Below are positions 11,357 through 21,250 of a stretch of DNA of 64,000 bases, one piece after another; the stretch's first letter is position 1; every line of letters begins with the position of its first letter. The stretch covers positions 1 to 64,000 of the forward strand of contig NZ_ADGX01000011.1 in the NCBI RefSeq assembly GCF_000177675.1, given 5' to 3'. The position numbers and the translations under genes are program-made. This DNA is from Parafrankia sp. EUN1f. GTDB taxonomy: Bacteria > Actinomycetota > Actinomycetes > Frankiales > Frankiaceae. Under the pieces are notes generated by a model. It ran no database searches. It saw only the letters and a list, made by a program, of their open reading frames with translations, and had not been told where the DNA came from.

Positions 11357-13848
11357 GGCGTGGCCGTCCCGTCGCGGTCCTGCCGTTCAGGCGCCCGACG
11401 TACCGCGGACACGCCCAGCGCGCCCAGCGCGCCCGGCCCACCCGGCGCCTCGGCCCGCTCGCCTTCCTCTCGCAGCGCGGGAGAGGCCTGGCCCTCGGGC
11501 GGCATGCTGTCCGCGCCCACCCTTCGCGCTGCCGGCACCGCTGGCCGGCCCACCTGCTCCGTGCCCGCACGGCGAGCACCCGCCAGGTCGATGCCAGTCG
11601 GCTCCACCGCCACCGCCGCCGCCGACCGCGGAAGACCTGTTGGCTGCGGAAGGCCAGTGCCGAGGCTCGCGGCGGCGGCAAGCGTTGCCCGGGACGACGC
11701 GATCAGTTCCGCCGTCACGTCCGTCGCGCCACCGCGACACATCCGCAGGAACGCGCCGACCGCGGCCCGATGCCCCTTGTCCTGCGCGCCTTTCCATTCC
11801 GAGACACCATCGATCACCAGCTCCCGGAAGTCGTCGATGCGCAGGTGGCTCCTGCCGGCGAGAGCCTCGACCAGTTCCTTCCGGCAGGCCCGGGGCCGGG
11901 CGGAGCTGTACGCGACGGTCGACAGGGTGCCGTCGACATGCCGCATGGTCACGGCCAGGTCCTCGGCCAGCAGCACCTCACCACCGCGGCCGGGCACGGC
12001 TGTCGCCGTCTCGACCCGGCTACCTGCCAGCGCCACGCAGGTGTCGATGAAATGGCAGACCTCACCGAGGAGCCGGCCGCCCTCGAGCCGGTCGCCGTAC
12101 CAGTGGTCGGCGGGTACGGGACCGGCGGCGACCCGGTAGATCAGGCTCAACGGGCCGTCCCGCTCCGCCAGCCGCCGACGGGCCGCGACGACCGCCGGGG
12201 AGAACCTGCGGTTGAGGCCCACCATCAGGACCCCGCCGCCCACGTCCGCCGCCCGCTCAACCATCTCGAGCTCGGCCAGGTCGAGGGCCAACGGCTTCTC
12301 GCACCACACATGCCGGCCTCGTTCGAGGGCCGCCGCCGCCAGCCGGGCGTGCGTCGAGTGCGGTGTCGCGATCACCACGACATCGATGTCGTCGTCATCG
12401 AGCAGTTCCTCAACCCCAGCCGCGGCCCCCTGGAAGCCATGCCGGTCGGCGAAGGCTCGAGCTGATCGCCCACTCGCCGAAGCGACACTGGTGAAACGGT
12501 CGAAACCGGCGGCTCTGAAGGCCGGCAGCAGCACCGAGCCGGAGAAGTTCCCCGCACCGATCCAGCCGATCCGATCACCGCGACGCCCAGGTGAACCGGC
12601 CCCACGTGCCACCGGTCGCGGGTACCCGACCTGCCGGGCCTTCCCCGCCAGGGAATATTCGGTCGATGTGGTGCTCTCCGCGGGCGGACCGTCGTCCGCC
12701 GCCTCGGCGTCTTCCACCGGCCCGGTGCGGCGCGGGTAGTCGAACCGGATGGCCAGGTACGGCTCCCGTCGCGTCGCCACCAGGTCATAGACCTCCGCGG
12801 CCCGCTCAAGCGGAAAGGCGTGGGTGACCAGGTCGGCCACGGACAGCCGGCCGGCGGCGAGCAGGTCGAGCACCGCTTCCTGGTTGCGGCCCTCCGTCCA
12901 GCGGACCTGGCCCGCCGGGTAGTCCACACCCCATTCCTCGTAGCCCCGCTCGTACCGACCGGGTCCGTAAGAACGCGCGAAGCGCAGGACGAGCTCCTTC
13001 TCGTAGAACGGCGCGCGTGCCAGCCCCAACGGGACGTCCCCGACGACGACAAGCTGCGCCCGGTCGCGGGCGAACTCCGTCGCCCGCATCACCGGATCAC
13101 CGGACCGGCCCGCCGCGCAGATCAGCACCGCGTCCGCCCCGCGCCTGCGGCTCCACTGCCGCACTGCGGCCGTGGTCGCCTCGCCGGACTCCCGCAGGGC
13201 CCGCACGCCGGTCGCGGCAGCGGTCTGCAGGGGCAGGTCCGCGAGGTCGACGCCGGCCACATCACATCCGCTGGCCAGCGCGATACGGGAGGCGAGCTGG
13301 CCGATGAGACCCAGTCCGACGACGACCACCTTGGCTCCCGGGCCGACCTCAGCCAGCCGGAGCCCGTGGAGCGCGATGGCGGCGATGGTCGCGAAGGCGG
13401 CGTCCGCGTCGGGGACCCCGGCCGGTACCCGCGCGCACAACAGCCCGGGCACCGCCTGGAACTCGGCATGGTTCGCCCAGCCGGCACCCCCGGTGGCCAC
13501 CAGGTCGCCGGGCCGGATGCCCTCGACGGCGTCACCGACGCGGACCGCCCGGCCGGCCCCGCTGTAACCGAGTGGCAGCTCGGAGGCGAGGCGGTCGCGG
13601 ACCGAGCGGACCGCCTCGCCGATGCCGTCCGCTCGGGCCTTCTCCGCCACCCGGCGGACAAGGTCGGGGCGTGCCCGTGCCTTGGCCAGCAGCCCCGACC
13701 GGGCGAGCGTGGTCACCGCCCGCTCGGTGCCGGCGGACACGATGGTGGCGGTGGTCTCCACGAGGACCTCGGTCGCCTCGATGGACGGGATCGGGGTCTC
13801 GACGACCCGGACCTCTCCACCGCCCGCGGCCTGGACCACCTGCCTCAT
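11353..13848 (-). CDS. Bi-domain oxidoreductase: MDR dehydrogenase fused to Gfo/Idh/MocA
   Basis: An 831-residue fusion of two oxidoreductases. Residues 1-370 form a medium-chain (zinc-type alcohol dehydrogenase-like) domain with NAD motif VVVGLGLIGQ (175-184) but no obvious structural-zinc cysteines. Residues 425-730 form a Gfo/Idh/MocA domain with GWIGAGNFSG (428-437) and the EKP motif at 517-519 whose Lys is catalytic in the family. A linker joins them and a 90-residue Pro/Ala/Arg-rich tail follows. Such fusions are known from surface-polysaccharide clusters, usually beside a heparinase II/III-like gene, as found here at 17.8 kb. Substrate unknown; a nucleotide-linked or glycan-bound amino sugar is a reasonable guess. 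It is the first gene of the wecB-wecC operon. Confidence 0.88.
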   Translation of the reverse strand: MRQVVQAAGGGEVRVVETPIPSIEATEVLVETTATIVSAGTERAVTTLARSGLLAKARARPDLVRRVAEKARADGIGEAVRSVRDRLASELPLGYSGAGRAVRVGDAVEGIRPGDLVATGGAGWANHAEFQAVPGLLCARVPAGVPDADAAFATIAAIALHGLRLAEVGPGAKVVVVGLGLIGQLASRIALASGCDVAGVDLADLPLQTAAATGVRALRESGEATTAAVRQWSRRRGADAVLICAAGRSGDPVMRATEFARDRAQLVVVGDVPLGLARAPFYEKELVLRFARSYGPGRYERGYEEWGVDYPAGQVRWTEGRNQEAVLDLLAAGRLSVADLVTHAFPLERAAEVYDLVATRREPYLAIRFDYPRRTGPVEDAEAADDGPPAESTTSTEYSLAGKARQVGYPRPVARGAGSPGRRGDRIGWIGAGNFSGSVLLPAFRAAGFDRFTSVASASGRSARAFADRHGFQGAAAGVEELLDDDDIDVVVIATPHSTHARLAAAALERGRHVWCEKPLALDLAELEMVERAADVGGGVLMVGLNRRFSPAVVAARRRLAERDGPLSLIYRVAAGPVPADHWYGDRLEGGRLLGEVCHFIDTCVALAGSRVETATAVPGRGGEVLLAEDLAVTMRHVDGTLSTVAYSSARPRACRKELVEALAGRSHLRIDDFRELVIDGVSEWKGAQDKGHRAAVGAFLRMCRGGATDVTAELIASSRATLAAAASLGTGLPQPTGLPRSAAAVAVEPTGIDLAGARRAGTEQVGRPAVPAARRVGADSMPPEGQASPALREEGERAEAPGGPGALGALGVSAVRRAPERQDRDGTATP

Positions 13849-14081
13849 CGGAGATCCCGGCCTGTCACTGGGACCCGTCGGGCCGAAGAGCCGCGGCGCC
13901 GCGACCGGTCAGACACTCGCACTCGCGTCATGCGACAGAGGGTAGTTGATGACTTACATTCAGCCACGAACAGCGGCCTGTCGTGCCGTTGGAGTGTCAC
14001 CAACCTGTGAGCAAGCCGCGGCCGCGACGCCAGCATGCCCACGCGGGTCATCGCCTGCCGAGCCGAGCCGTAAGGAGTGAC

Positions 14082-15272
14082 ATGATCGCAGCGGGTGCGG
14101 CGGCGCTTCTGGTAACCGTCGCCGTCATGCCGGTCGTGGTCAGCGCGATGCGGCGCCTGGCAGCCATCGACGACGTCAACGAACGCTCCTCGCACCAGGT
14201 GCCGACCCCTCGGGGCGGCGGCATCGCCGTAGCCCTCGGCATCTTCGCGGGCGTGGTGGTGCTCCAGGTCGCCAGCGGTCACGGCGACCCCCCCAGCCTG
14301 CTCCCGATGATCGTCGGGGTGACACTGTTCGGTCTCGTCGGTCTCGCCGAGGATTTGGGTGGAGACGTGGGCGGCATCTCCCCGCTGCGCCGCCTGGCAC
14401 TGCAACTGCTCGCCAGCCTGGCGGTGTCGGCCGCGCTTCTCACCAGCGTGTCCCTCGACGCCGTACCGATCCCACCCGTGGTGGCGGTGTCCGCCGCCGC
14501 GCTGATCGGCCCGCTGTGGATCGCCGGTTTCGTCAACGCGTTCAACTTCATGGATGGGATCAACGGCATCTCGTCCGCGCAGGCCGCCGTCGCCGGCGGC
14601 AGCCTCATCGTGGTGGGACATCTGTACGAGGCGTCGGCGCTGGCTGCGGGCGGCACCGTTCTGGTCGGGTCGGCGATCGGCTTCGCGCCGTTCAACTTCC
14701 CCCGCGCGCGGATCTTTCTGGGCGACGTCGGCAGCTACATCCTCGGCACCAGCCTCGCCGTGCTCGCGTTCCAGGGCATCCTGTCCGGCATCCCGGTCGA
14801 GGCGGTGCTGGCGCCGCTACTGATCTACCTCGCCGACACCGGCGCCACGCTGGTGCGCCGGGTACTACGGGGCGAGCGCTGGTACCTGCCCCACCGCACC
14901 CACACCTACCAGCAACTCACCGACGTGGGCTGGACGCACACCCGGGTCACGGTCACGGTCGCCAGCCTCCTCGCGGCGAGCTCAGGCCTGGGACTACTGG
15001 CAGCGCGGGGTGACACGGACATCCGGGTGACGGCCGACCTCGCGCTGCTCGTACTGGTCGTGGGTTATCTGAACGCGCCTCGGCTGATCACACTCGCCCA
15101 CGCACGGGGATGCGCCGAGCAGCCGGCTCCTGCCGATCCCGCCCAGTCGGGGGATGGCTCCCGGGAGCTCGTCCTGCCGCACCAACGACAGGGCGACAAC
15201 CCACAGCCCACCACTGATCGGCCTGAACCCACCCGGACGGCCCGGGCACCCGACCCGGCCGACACCCGGTGA
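14082..15272 (+). CDS. Polyprenyl-phosphate sugar-1-phosphate transferase (WecA/WbpL-like PNPT)
   Basis: A 396-residue polytopic membrane enzyme of the MraY/WecA family. It starts polymer synthesis by moving HexNAc-1-P from a UDP-sugar to undecaprenyl phosphate. Seen motifs: DDVNERSSHQVPTPRGGG near the start, LAEDLGGD (metal region), NAFNFMDGINGIS, RARIFLGDVGSYILG and the cytoplasmic HRTHTYQQL histidines. About ten membrane helices follow each other up to residue 335; the last 60 residues are a Pro/Asp-rich cytoplasmic tail. The ATG at 14082 has AAGGAG 4 bp upstream; the frame is open further upstream without a better start. It heads the plus-strand operon and is divergent from the oxidoreductase gene. 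Confidence 0.92.
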   Translation: MIAAGAAALLVTVAVMPVVVSAMRRLAAIDDVNERSSHQVPTPRGGGIAVALGIFAGVVVLQVASGHGDPPSLLPMIVGVTLFGLVGLAEDLGGDVGGISPLRRLALQLLASLAVSAALLTSVSLDAVPIPPVVAVSAAALIGPLWIAGFVNAFNFMDGINGISSAQAAVAGGSLIVVGHLYEASALAAGGTVLVGSAIGFAPFNFPRARIFLGDVGSYILGTSLAVLAFQGILSGIPVEAVLAPLLIYLADTGATLVRRVLRGERWYLPHRTHTYQQLTDVGWTHTRVTVTVASLLAASSGLGLLAARGDTDIRVTADLALLVLVVGYLNAPRLITLAHARGCAEQPAPADPAQSGDGSRELVLPHQRQGDNPQPTTDRPEPTRTARAPDPADTR

Positions 15273-15374
15273 CGACAGCAATCCAGGTTATTCGACAACC
15301 ATGCGAATACGGTTGACTACTAATAGCAATGAGGCGCGGTCCGATCGCCGGGTTCCCCAGAAGAGGTCGATGTC

Positions 15375-16874
15375 GTGAGGCGTGGCGCTGGTCCCCCGCG
15401 GGTTCTGCTCGTTACCCACTACTTCCCCCCCGAGGTGGGCGCCCCCCAGGCACGCCTGTCGGAGACAGCGCGGGCCTGGGCCGCCGCCGGCCTCGACGTC
15501 ACCGTGCTGACCGGCATGCCGAACCATCCGACCGGTGTGGTGCCCACCAGTTACCGCGGCGCACGCAGGCGGTTGGAACACACCGACGGGTACCGGGTGG
15601 TCCGCACCTGGCTCTATGCGACCCCGAACGAAGGCGTGCTGCGCAAGACCCTCAGCCACCTGTCGTTCATGGTGACGTCGGTGCTGCTGGGCGGCCGGCC
15701 CGCTGGCCCCGTCGACGTCGTGGTCGTCTCCTCGCCCACCTTCTTCGCTCTCGGCTCGGCCTGGGTCCTGGCGCGTCTGCGGCGCGCGCGGCTGGTGGTC
15801 GAGATACGCGACCTGTGGCCTGCGATCTTCGTTCAGTTGGGTCTGATCACGAACCGCAAGGTCATCGCGGTTCTGGAAAAGCTGGAGCTGGCCGCATACC
15901 GGGCCGCAGACGCCGTTGTCACCGTTACCGAAGGCTTCCGTGAGGACATCATCCGCCGGGGCATACCCGCGGAGAAGGTGCACGTGATCCCGAACGGCGT
16001 CGACCTCGATCGATTCAGGCCAGACGAACCCGCATCCGCGGAGGTACGGGCCCGGCTGGGAGCCGGGCCCGCCGACACGCTCGTGCTCTACGTCGGCGCA
16101 CACGGCATCTCGCAGGGCCTGACCTCCGTCGCCGACGCCGCCGCGCTGCTGGCCGAGGAAACGCCCTCGATCCGTTTCGCCTTTGTGGGCGAGGGAGCCG
16201 ACAAGCGGCGGCTCACCGAGCACATCAGGCGGCTCGGCCTCACGAACACCGCCCTTGCGCCCGCGGTCCCCCGCTCAGACATGGCCGCGCTGGTCGCCTC
16301 CGCCGACATCTGCCTGGTTCCGCTGCGGGACGTACCACTGTTCGAGACTTTCATCCCATCAAAAATGTTCGAGCTGCTGGCCGCGGGCCGCCCGCTGATC
16401 GGCTCGGTGCGCGGCGAGGCAGCCCGCATCCTGACCGAGGCCGGCGCCGTGGTCGTACCGCCGGAGGACCCGGAGGCCCTCGCCGGCGCCATACTCGACC
16501 TGGCGACGGATCCGGACCGCAACGTGGCCATGGGCCTGGCCGCACGCGAGCATGTCGCGCGGCACTTCGACCGATCAGCACTGGCCGCTCGCTACCGTCA
16601 TCTACTCCTGCGGGTCCTGGCCGGGCAACCTCAGGAGGAACAGCCTCACCACGGGCAGCCCCCACCCAACCAGCGGGAGGGCGGGCAGCACCAGCAGGCA
16701 CCGGATGGCCCGAGGTCCGAGGACGAGCTGCCAGCGGCGGCCTCGGCATACCGGCCGGCCGCGCAGGGGAAGCCGCGTAACGGCGCCCAACCAGTACCCC
16801 GCCCCCGCCAACCTGGTCCTGAGAACCCTCGAACCGTCACCCACCATGCGGAAGGACGAGGGAGCGGGCGATGA
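15375..16874 (+). CDS. GT4 glycosyltransferase, WbuB/WcaI-like
   Basis: A 499-residue GT-B enzyme starting at GTG 15375. The N-terminal VLLVTHYFPPEVGAPQARLS is typical of WbuB/WcaI-like transferases acting on lipid-linked HexNAc. VIPNGVDLDRFRP opens the donor domain and FIPSKMFELLAAGRP is its donor-site motif. The core ends near residue 415. The remaining 80 residues are Gln/Pro/Arg-rich and unlike the family, possibly read-through of a lost stop. The stop overlaps the next start by 4 bp (ATGA). A decayed copy of its N-terminus exists at 30622-30771. Confidence 0.9.
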   Translation: MRRGAGPPRVLLVTHYFPPEVGAPQARLSETARAWAAAGLDVTVLTGMPNHPTGVVPTSYRGARRRLEHTDGYRVVRTWLYATPNEGVLRKTLSHLSFMVTSVLLGGRPAGPVDVVVVSSPTFFALGSAWVLARLRRARLVVEIRDLWPAIFVQLGLITNRKVIAVLEKLELAAYRAADAVVTVTEGFREDIIRRGIPAEKVHVIPNGVDLDRFRPDEPASAEVRARLGAGPADTLVLYVGAHGISQGLTSVADAAALLAEETPSIRFAFVGEGADKRRLTEHIRRLGLTNTALAPAVPRSDMAALVASADICLVPLRDVPLFETFIPSKMFELLAAGRPLIGSVRGEAARILTEAGAVVVPPEDPEALAGAILDLATDPDRNVAMGLAAREHVARHFDRSALAARYRHLLLRVLAGQPQEEQPHHGQPPPNQREGGQHQQAPDGPRSEDELPAAASAYRPAAQGKPRNGAQPVPRPRQPGPENPRTVTHHAEGRGSGR

Positions 16875-17782
16875 GGCTACTCGTCATCGGGGGCAGCGGA
16901 TTCCTCGGATCCCGGACCGTACGGCACGCCGTGGCCGCGGGCCACGAGGTCACCGGCCTCGCTCGAGGAGGGTCAGGCGCGGGCCGTCTGAGCGCCCTCG
17001 GCGCCAAGGTGGTCCGGGGTGACCTGGATGACGCCGCCGCACTGCGCGGCGCCTTCGCAGAGACGAAGGCCGACGCACTGCTCAACATCGCCTCGCTCGG
17101 CTTCGGGCACGCCGACACAATTGTCGAAACAGCATTGCAGGCTCACCTCACCCGCGCCCTCTTCGTCTCCACGACCGGAATCTTCACCGCGCTGGACCCG
17201 CCGTCGAAGCAGACGCGGCTGGCCGCTGAGAACACGATCCGCACAAGTGGGCTCGACTGGACGATCATCCGGCCAACCATGATCTACGGAGGGCCGGACG
17301 ACCGCAACATGGCGCGGCTCCTCAACCTGCTGCAGCGCTGGCCGATGTTGCCCATACCGCTGCCCGGCGGCGGTCACCAGCTCCATCAGCCCATACACGT
17401 CGACGACCTCGCCGAGCTGCTCGTTCGCGCGGTCGAGCTCGACGTCACGATCGGCCGCACCTACACCGCCGCCGGACCCGCCGCGCTGACACTGCGCCAG
17501 GTCGTCGAGCAGGCCGGCGCCGCCGCGGGCCGCCGCCCGACGTGCCTGCCCATCCCGGTCAGGCCGGTGGCGGCGCTCATCGGCGCCTACGAGCATCGAT
17601 CGGCCCGCCCGCGACTGAAAAGGGAGCAGATCGCCCGGCTGACCGAGGACAAGGCCTTCTCGATTGAGGATGCCGTGCGGGACCTCGGTTTCGCTCCTCG
17701 GCCGTTCGCCACCGGCATCCGGCAGGAGGCGACGCTCTGCCGGAACCAGAAGGCAGCAACGAGAGATCGAACGGGCAGATGA
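16871..17782 (+). CDS. Atypical SDR / NAD-dependent epimerase-like protein
   Basis: A 303-residue Rossmann protein with GGSGFLGS at residues 7-14. The central DWTIIRPTMIYGGP and HVDDLAELLVRAVE are as in NAD(P)H-binding atypical SDRs. The usual Tyr-x3-Lys pair is not evident at its normal place, so it may bind rather than turn over a sugar nucleotide, or use another residue. It overlaps both neighbours by 4 bp, so it is made with the GT4 and the heparinase-like protein. A remnant with similar N-terminus is at 30986-31120. Confidence 0.82.
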   Translation: MRLLVIGGSGFLGSRTVRHAVAAGHEVTGLARGGSGAGRLSALGAKVVRGDLDDAAALRGAFAETKADALLNIASLGFGHADTIVETALQAHLTRALFVSTTGIFTALDPPSKQTRLAAENTIRTSGLDWTIIRPTMIYGGPDDRNMARLLNLLQRWPMLPIPLPGGGHQLHQPIHVDDLAELLVRAVELDVTIGRTYTAAGPAALTLRQVVEQAGAAAGRRPTCLPIPVRPVAALIGAYEHRSARPRLKREQIARLTEDKAFSIEDAVRDLGFAPRPFATGIRQEATLCRNQKAATRDRTGR

Positions 17783-19728
17783 CGGCCTCCTTCTCCTCCG
17801 ATGTGGCGAATGATCGGCCTGCCTGGGCCGGCGGCACAGTGACACCCGCTCGGCTCGACACGCTCGACGGGCTCGACGGGCTCGGCAAAGAAGCCGATCA
17901 GGGTGAAGTCGACGGCGTCTCATCGACCTCCCCGACCACTGGGTCCGTAATGGCCCGCAGATCACACCTGGCTGGTCGATACCTGCGAACGGTAGCGCTG
18001 CTCCGGCCGGAACAGGCCGTCGCGCGTGTTCGTCTCCGCGCGCAACGTGCCATGCCCGTGTACTTCCCCACCACCTCGCGCCGGATCGTGGATGCACTCG
18101 CGCGGCCGGGCCTGCGATCTGGAGTTCACGCTCGTTGGCCGGCTTCCTTCGTTCCGTTCGACGCCCGCCTCGGCGAGGTGTGGCCGCGCGCCACTGACCT
18201 CGCCGATGGGCACTTCACCCTGCTGGGAACCACCCGCCACCTCGGCGAACCGGCCGACTGGGCCCAGCACGACGCGCCGCTGCTCTGGCGGTACCACCTG
18301 CACTACTGGGACTGGGCCTGGTCGTTCGCCCTGCATCCAGAGCGCGAGTGGGCCCGGGCGGAGTTCGACCGGCTTTACCGCTCCTGGCACCGGGCCACAA
18401 TGTTCGGACGTGGCCCAGCCTGGTCGCCCTACGTGGTGTCGCTGCGGATCTGGTCATGGTGCGGGCTGCTCGGGTCACTCGCCGACGACACACTCGCTTC
18501 CGCACTGACCACCGATCTCGCCGAACACGGAGCTTTCCTCCGCCTGCACCTGGAGACCGACGTCGGTGGAAACCACCTTCTGAAGAACATCAAGGCGCTG
18601 CTGGGGATCGCCGTCGCGTTCGACGACGCGGCCGCGAGGAAGCGTTGGACCGCACACCTGCTTCGCGAGATCGAGCGTCAGGTACTGCCCGACGGCGGCC
18701 ATGTCGAGCGCGCACCCGCCTATCACTGTCAGGTACTGGCGGACCTCGATGATCTGGCAGGCCTGCTCGACTCGGCCGGCGAGAGGGTCCCCGACGAGCT
18801 GACCGCGGCACGACTACACATGCGGAGCTGGCTCGACGACATCCTGGCACCGGATGGCACGGTGCCGATGACGAACGACGGCTACCCTGTCCCGCGTGCG
18901 GCGGTTGGCGTTCTGCTTCCGCACCGGTCCAGAACGCACAGCGTGCGGAATCCGGACCGCCCGGCTGGCACCGGTCTCACACTCTTCAGTGATTCGGGGC
19001 TGGCCGTCCTGCGCGCCGGGCCCTGGCGGGTACTCGCCGATGTCGGGCTGCCCTGTCCGGACGATCTTCCGGCGCACGCCCATGCCGACTCCCTGTCGTT
19101 TCTCCTCTGGTATGACGGCACACCGGTGCTGGTCGACAAGGGGACCTCGACCTATGCACCGGGTGCGACCCGCACCGCCGAACGCGCGACCGCGGCACAC
19201 AACACGGTTGTCGTGGACGACGCGGATTCCACCGAGGTATGGGGCGCGTTTCGGGCAGGCAGACGGGCCCGGGTCACGCTTGGCCCGGTCCGCCACGACG
19301 AGGCCGCCGACCGGTTGAGCCTGACCGCCATGCATAACGGCTACCGATGGATGACCGGCCGGCCGGATCATCTCCGGACCTGGACGATGGACGCGAACTC
19401 GCTACTCATCGTTGACCGCATCGCAGGCGGGCATCGCCACCGTGTAGACGTGCTGTTCCACCTGGATGCCGGATGGCATGCGAAGTATGACGAGGCCGGA
19501 GTGATAATCGAACGAAACACCGCGCCAGGACCCTTCCGCCTGACGACGTGTTTCGACGCGCATCGGGACGAAAGCGTCAGGAGGGGCCGCTGGCGAATCT
19601 GGACGGACACGCTCGCGGTTGGGTGGCAACGGCAGATCCCAGCCGTGGTCGTCGCCTACACAGTGACCGCGGACCTTCCACTCGAGCTGCATACCCGCTT
19701 GACCGCAGTGGGGAGCACCGATGTCTGA
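17779..19728 (+). CDS. Heparinase II/III-like (alginate-lyase-fold) protein
   Basis: A 649-residue protein with an N-terminal alpha/alpha-toroid region (about 100-350, with GNHLLKNIKALLGIA) and a C-terminal beta-sandwich. The latter begins with AHAHADSLSFLLWYDG and LVDKGTSTYAPG, the conserved His/Asp and Tyr signature of the heparinase II/III family. These proteins cleave uronic-acid glycans or act on nascent polymer in biosynthetic clusters. No signal peptide is seen, which favours a cytoplasmic role in building or proofreading the glycan. The first 55 residues are low complexity; an ATG near residue 58 (MARRSHLAGRYLR) is a possible true start, although ATG 17779 overlaps the previous gene by 4 bp. 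Confidence 0.87.
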   Translation: MTASFSSDVANDRPAWAGGTVTPARLDTLDGLDGLGKEADQGEVDGVSSTSPTTGSVMARRSHLAGRYLRTVALLRPEQAVARVRLRAQRAMPVYFPTTSRRIVDALARPGLRSGVHARWPASFVPFDARLGEVWPRATDLADGHFTLLGTTRHLGEPADWAQHDAPLLWRYHLHYWDWAWSFALHPEREWARAEFDRLYRSWHRATMFGRGPAWSPYVVSLRIWSWCGLLGSLADDTLASALTTDLAEHGAFLRLHLETDVGGNHLLKNIKALLGIAVAFDDAAARKRWTAHLLREIERQVLPDGGHVERAPAYHCQVLADLDDLAGLLDSAGERVPDELTAARLHMRSWLDDILAPDGTVPMTNDGYPVPRAAVGVLLPHRSRTHSVRNPDRPAGTGLTLFSDSGLAVLRAGPWRVLADVGLPCPDDLPAHAHADSLSFLLWYDGTPVLVDKGTSTYAPGATRTAERATAAHNTVVVDDADSTEVWGAFRAGRRARVTLGPVRHDEAADRLSLTAMHNGYRWMTGRPDHLRTWTMDANSLLIVDRIAGGHRHRVDVLFHLDAGWHAKYDEAGVIIERNTAPGPFRLTTCFDAHRDESVRRGRWRIWTDTLAVGWQRQIPAVVVAYTVTADLPLELHTRLTAVGSTDV

Positions 19729-21250
19729 CTCGCCGGTTTCCAGGTTGCCCTACCAGGTCGCGCTGACCCGCACGAACCAGGCGACCTATCCTTCGACGCC
19801 GCCCTTCTCCCCGCATACCGCCTACCCGGAATACGGTTTTGGTCACCTGAGCGGCGAACCGAACCATGTCTATGCGGCGGTTCGGCGGGTTCTCGCTCTG
19901 GCCGGCCTCGACACGGCCAGAGTCGATACCTCACAGTGGAATCCGCTTGGCGAGTATGTCGGGCCCGGAGGAACGGTGGTCCTCAAGCCGAACCTCGTAC
20001 GCGAGTTCCACCCTCGGGATCCCGATGGCTGGCAATGGGTCCTCACTCATGGCTCTGTCATTCGTGCCGCGGCCGACTACGCACTGCGAGCTGTCGGGAC
20101 AACGGGCCGGATCGTGATCGCCGATGCACCGCAGACCGACTCCTCGTTCATCGGCATCGTCACCGCTCTCGGCCTCGACCAGCTGCGCGACTTCTACCAG
20201 GAGCGGGGGTTCAGCGTCGACCTGCTCGATCTACGCCAGGAAGAATGGACAACCCGCGGCGGCGTCGTGACAGCGCGACGTCGTCTCCCCGGCGACCCGG
20301 CTGGTACCGTCGCCTTCGACCTGGGCGACCGGAGCGAGTTCGTCGGCCATCCTGGCGCCGGCCGCTACTACGGAGCCGACTACGACTCCCGTGTGGTGAA
20401 CCATCACCACACCGACGGACGCCACGAGTATCTGCTGTCCGCAACAGTGATGCAGGCTGATCTGATCATAAATCTGCCCAAGCTGAAAAGCCACAAGAAG
20501 GCCGGCATCACGCTAGGGATGAAGAACCTGGTCGGCGTGAACGCCGACAAGAACTGGCTCCCGCACCATACCGAGGGATGGCCGGGAAACCGCGGAGACG
20601 AGCACCCGAGACCAAGCGCGCGGCACCGCGCAGAGCGCGCGGTGGTCGGGGGCCTGCGGCGTGCCGCTCTCGCCTGGCCCGGAGTCGGCACACGTACATT
20701 GCGGATCGCGCGCCGCGGCGGCACTCCAATATTCGGCGACGGGGACACCACCATCCGGAGCGGAAACTGGTGGGGAAACGACACCGTCTGGAGGATGTCT
20801 CTGGATCTGAACAAGATTATCCACTATGGCAGGCCGGACGGGACGCTGACGGAAAGCCCACGGCCCACTCGGCACATCGTGCTCGTGGACGGCATCATCG
20901 CGGGACATCGCAATGGGCCGATGAGCCCCGATGCGCTCCCCGGCCGGCTGGTCGCCTTCGGGACGACACCGGCCGCCGTGGACGCTGCCGTCACCGTGCT
21001 GTTCGGCTTCGATCCTGAACGAGTGCCAACCGTTCGCCAGGGATTTCGCTGCCACCGGCTGCCGCTTGCCAACGGTGACTGGCGCGAGGTCGAGATCGTC
21101 GGAGACCACACGGCCTGGAACGGACCGATTGGACGTATTCATCCCACAGCCACCCTCCAAGCTGAGCCTCACTTCGCCTGGAAAGGCCGGGTGGAACTAT
21201 CGTGGGGCGATGTTCGGACGAATTTCAGCGACGGATCGGGCTCACCATGA
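19721..21250 (+). CDS. DUF362 domain protein
   Basis: A 509-residue protein with the DUF362 hallmarks VVLKPNLVREFHPRD near residue 87 and INLPKLKSHKKAGITLGMKN near 250. It lacks a C-terminal 2[4Fe-4S] ferredoxin part seen in some members. Function of the family is not settled. Its place between a heparinase-like gene (8-bp overlap) and an adenylate-forming enzyme (ATGA overlap) ties it to the same polysaccharide step. No membrane segment is visible. Confidence 0.85.
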   Translation: MSDSPVSRLPYQVALTRTNQATYPSTPPFSPHTAYPEYGFGHLSGEPNHVYAAVRRVLALAGLDTARVDTSQWNPLGEYVGPGGTVVLKPNLVREFHPRDPDGWQWVLTHGSVIRAAADYALRAVGTTGRIVIADAPQTDSSFIGIVTALGLDQLRDFYQERGFSVDLLDLRQEEWTTRGGVVTARRRLPGDPAGTVAFDLGDRSEFVGHPGAGRYYGADYDSRVVNHHHTDGRHEYLLSATVMQADLIINLPKLKSHKKAGITLGMKNLVGVNADKNWLPHHTEGWPGNRGDEHPRPSARHRAERAVVGGLRRAALAWPGVGTRTLRIARRGGTPIFGDGDTTIRSGNWWGNDTVWRMSLDLNKIIHYGRPDGTLTESPRPTRHIVLVDGIIAGHRNGPMSPDALPGRLVAFGTTPAAVDAAVTVLFGFDPERVPTVRQGFRCHRLPLANGDWREVEIVGDHTAWNGPIGRIHPTATLQAEPHFAWKGRVELSWGDVRTNFSDGSGSP

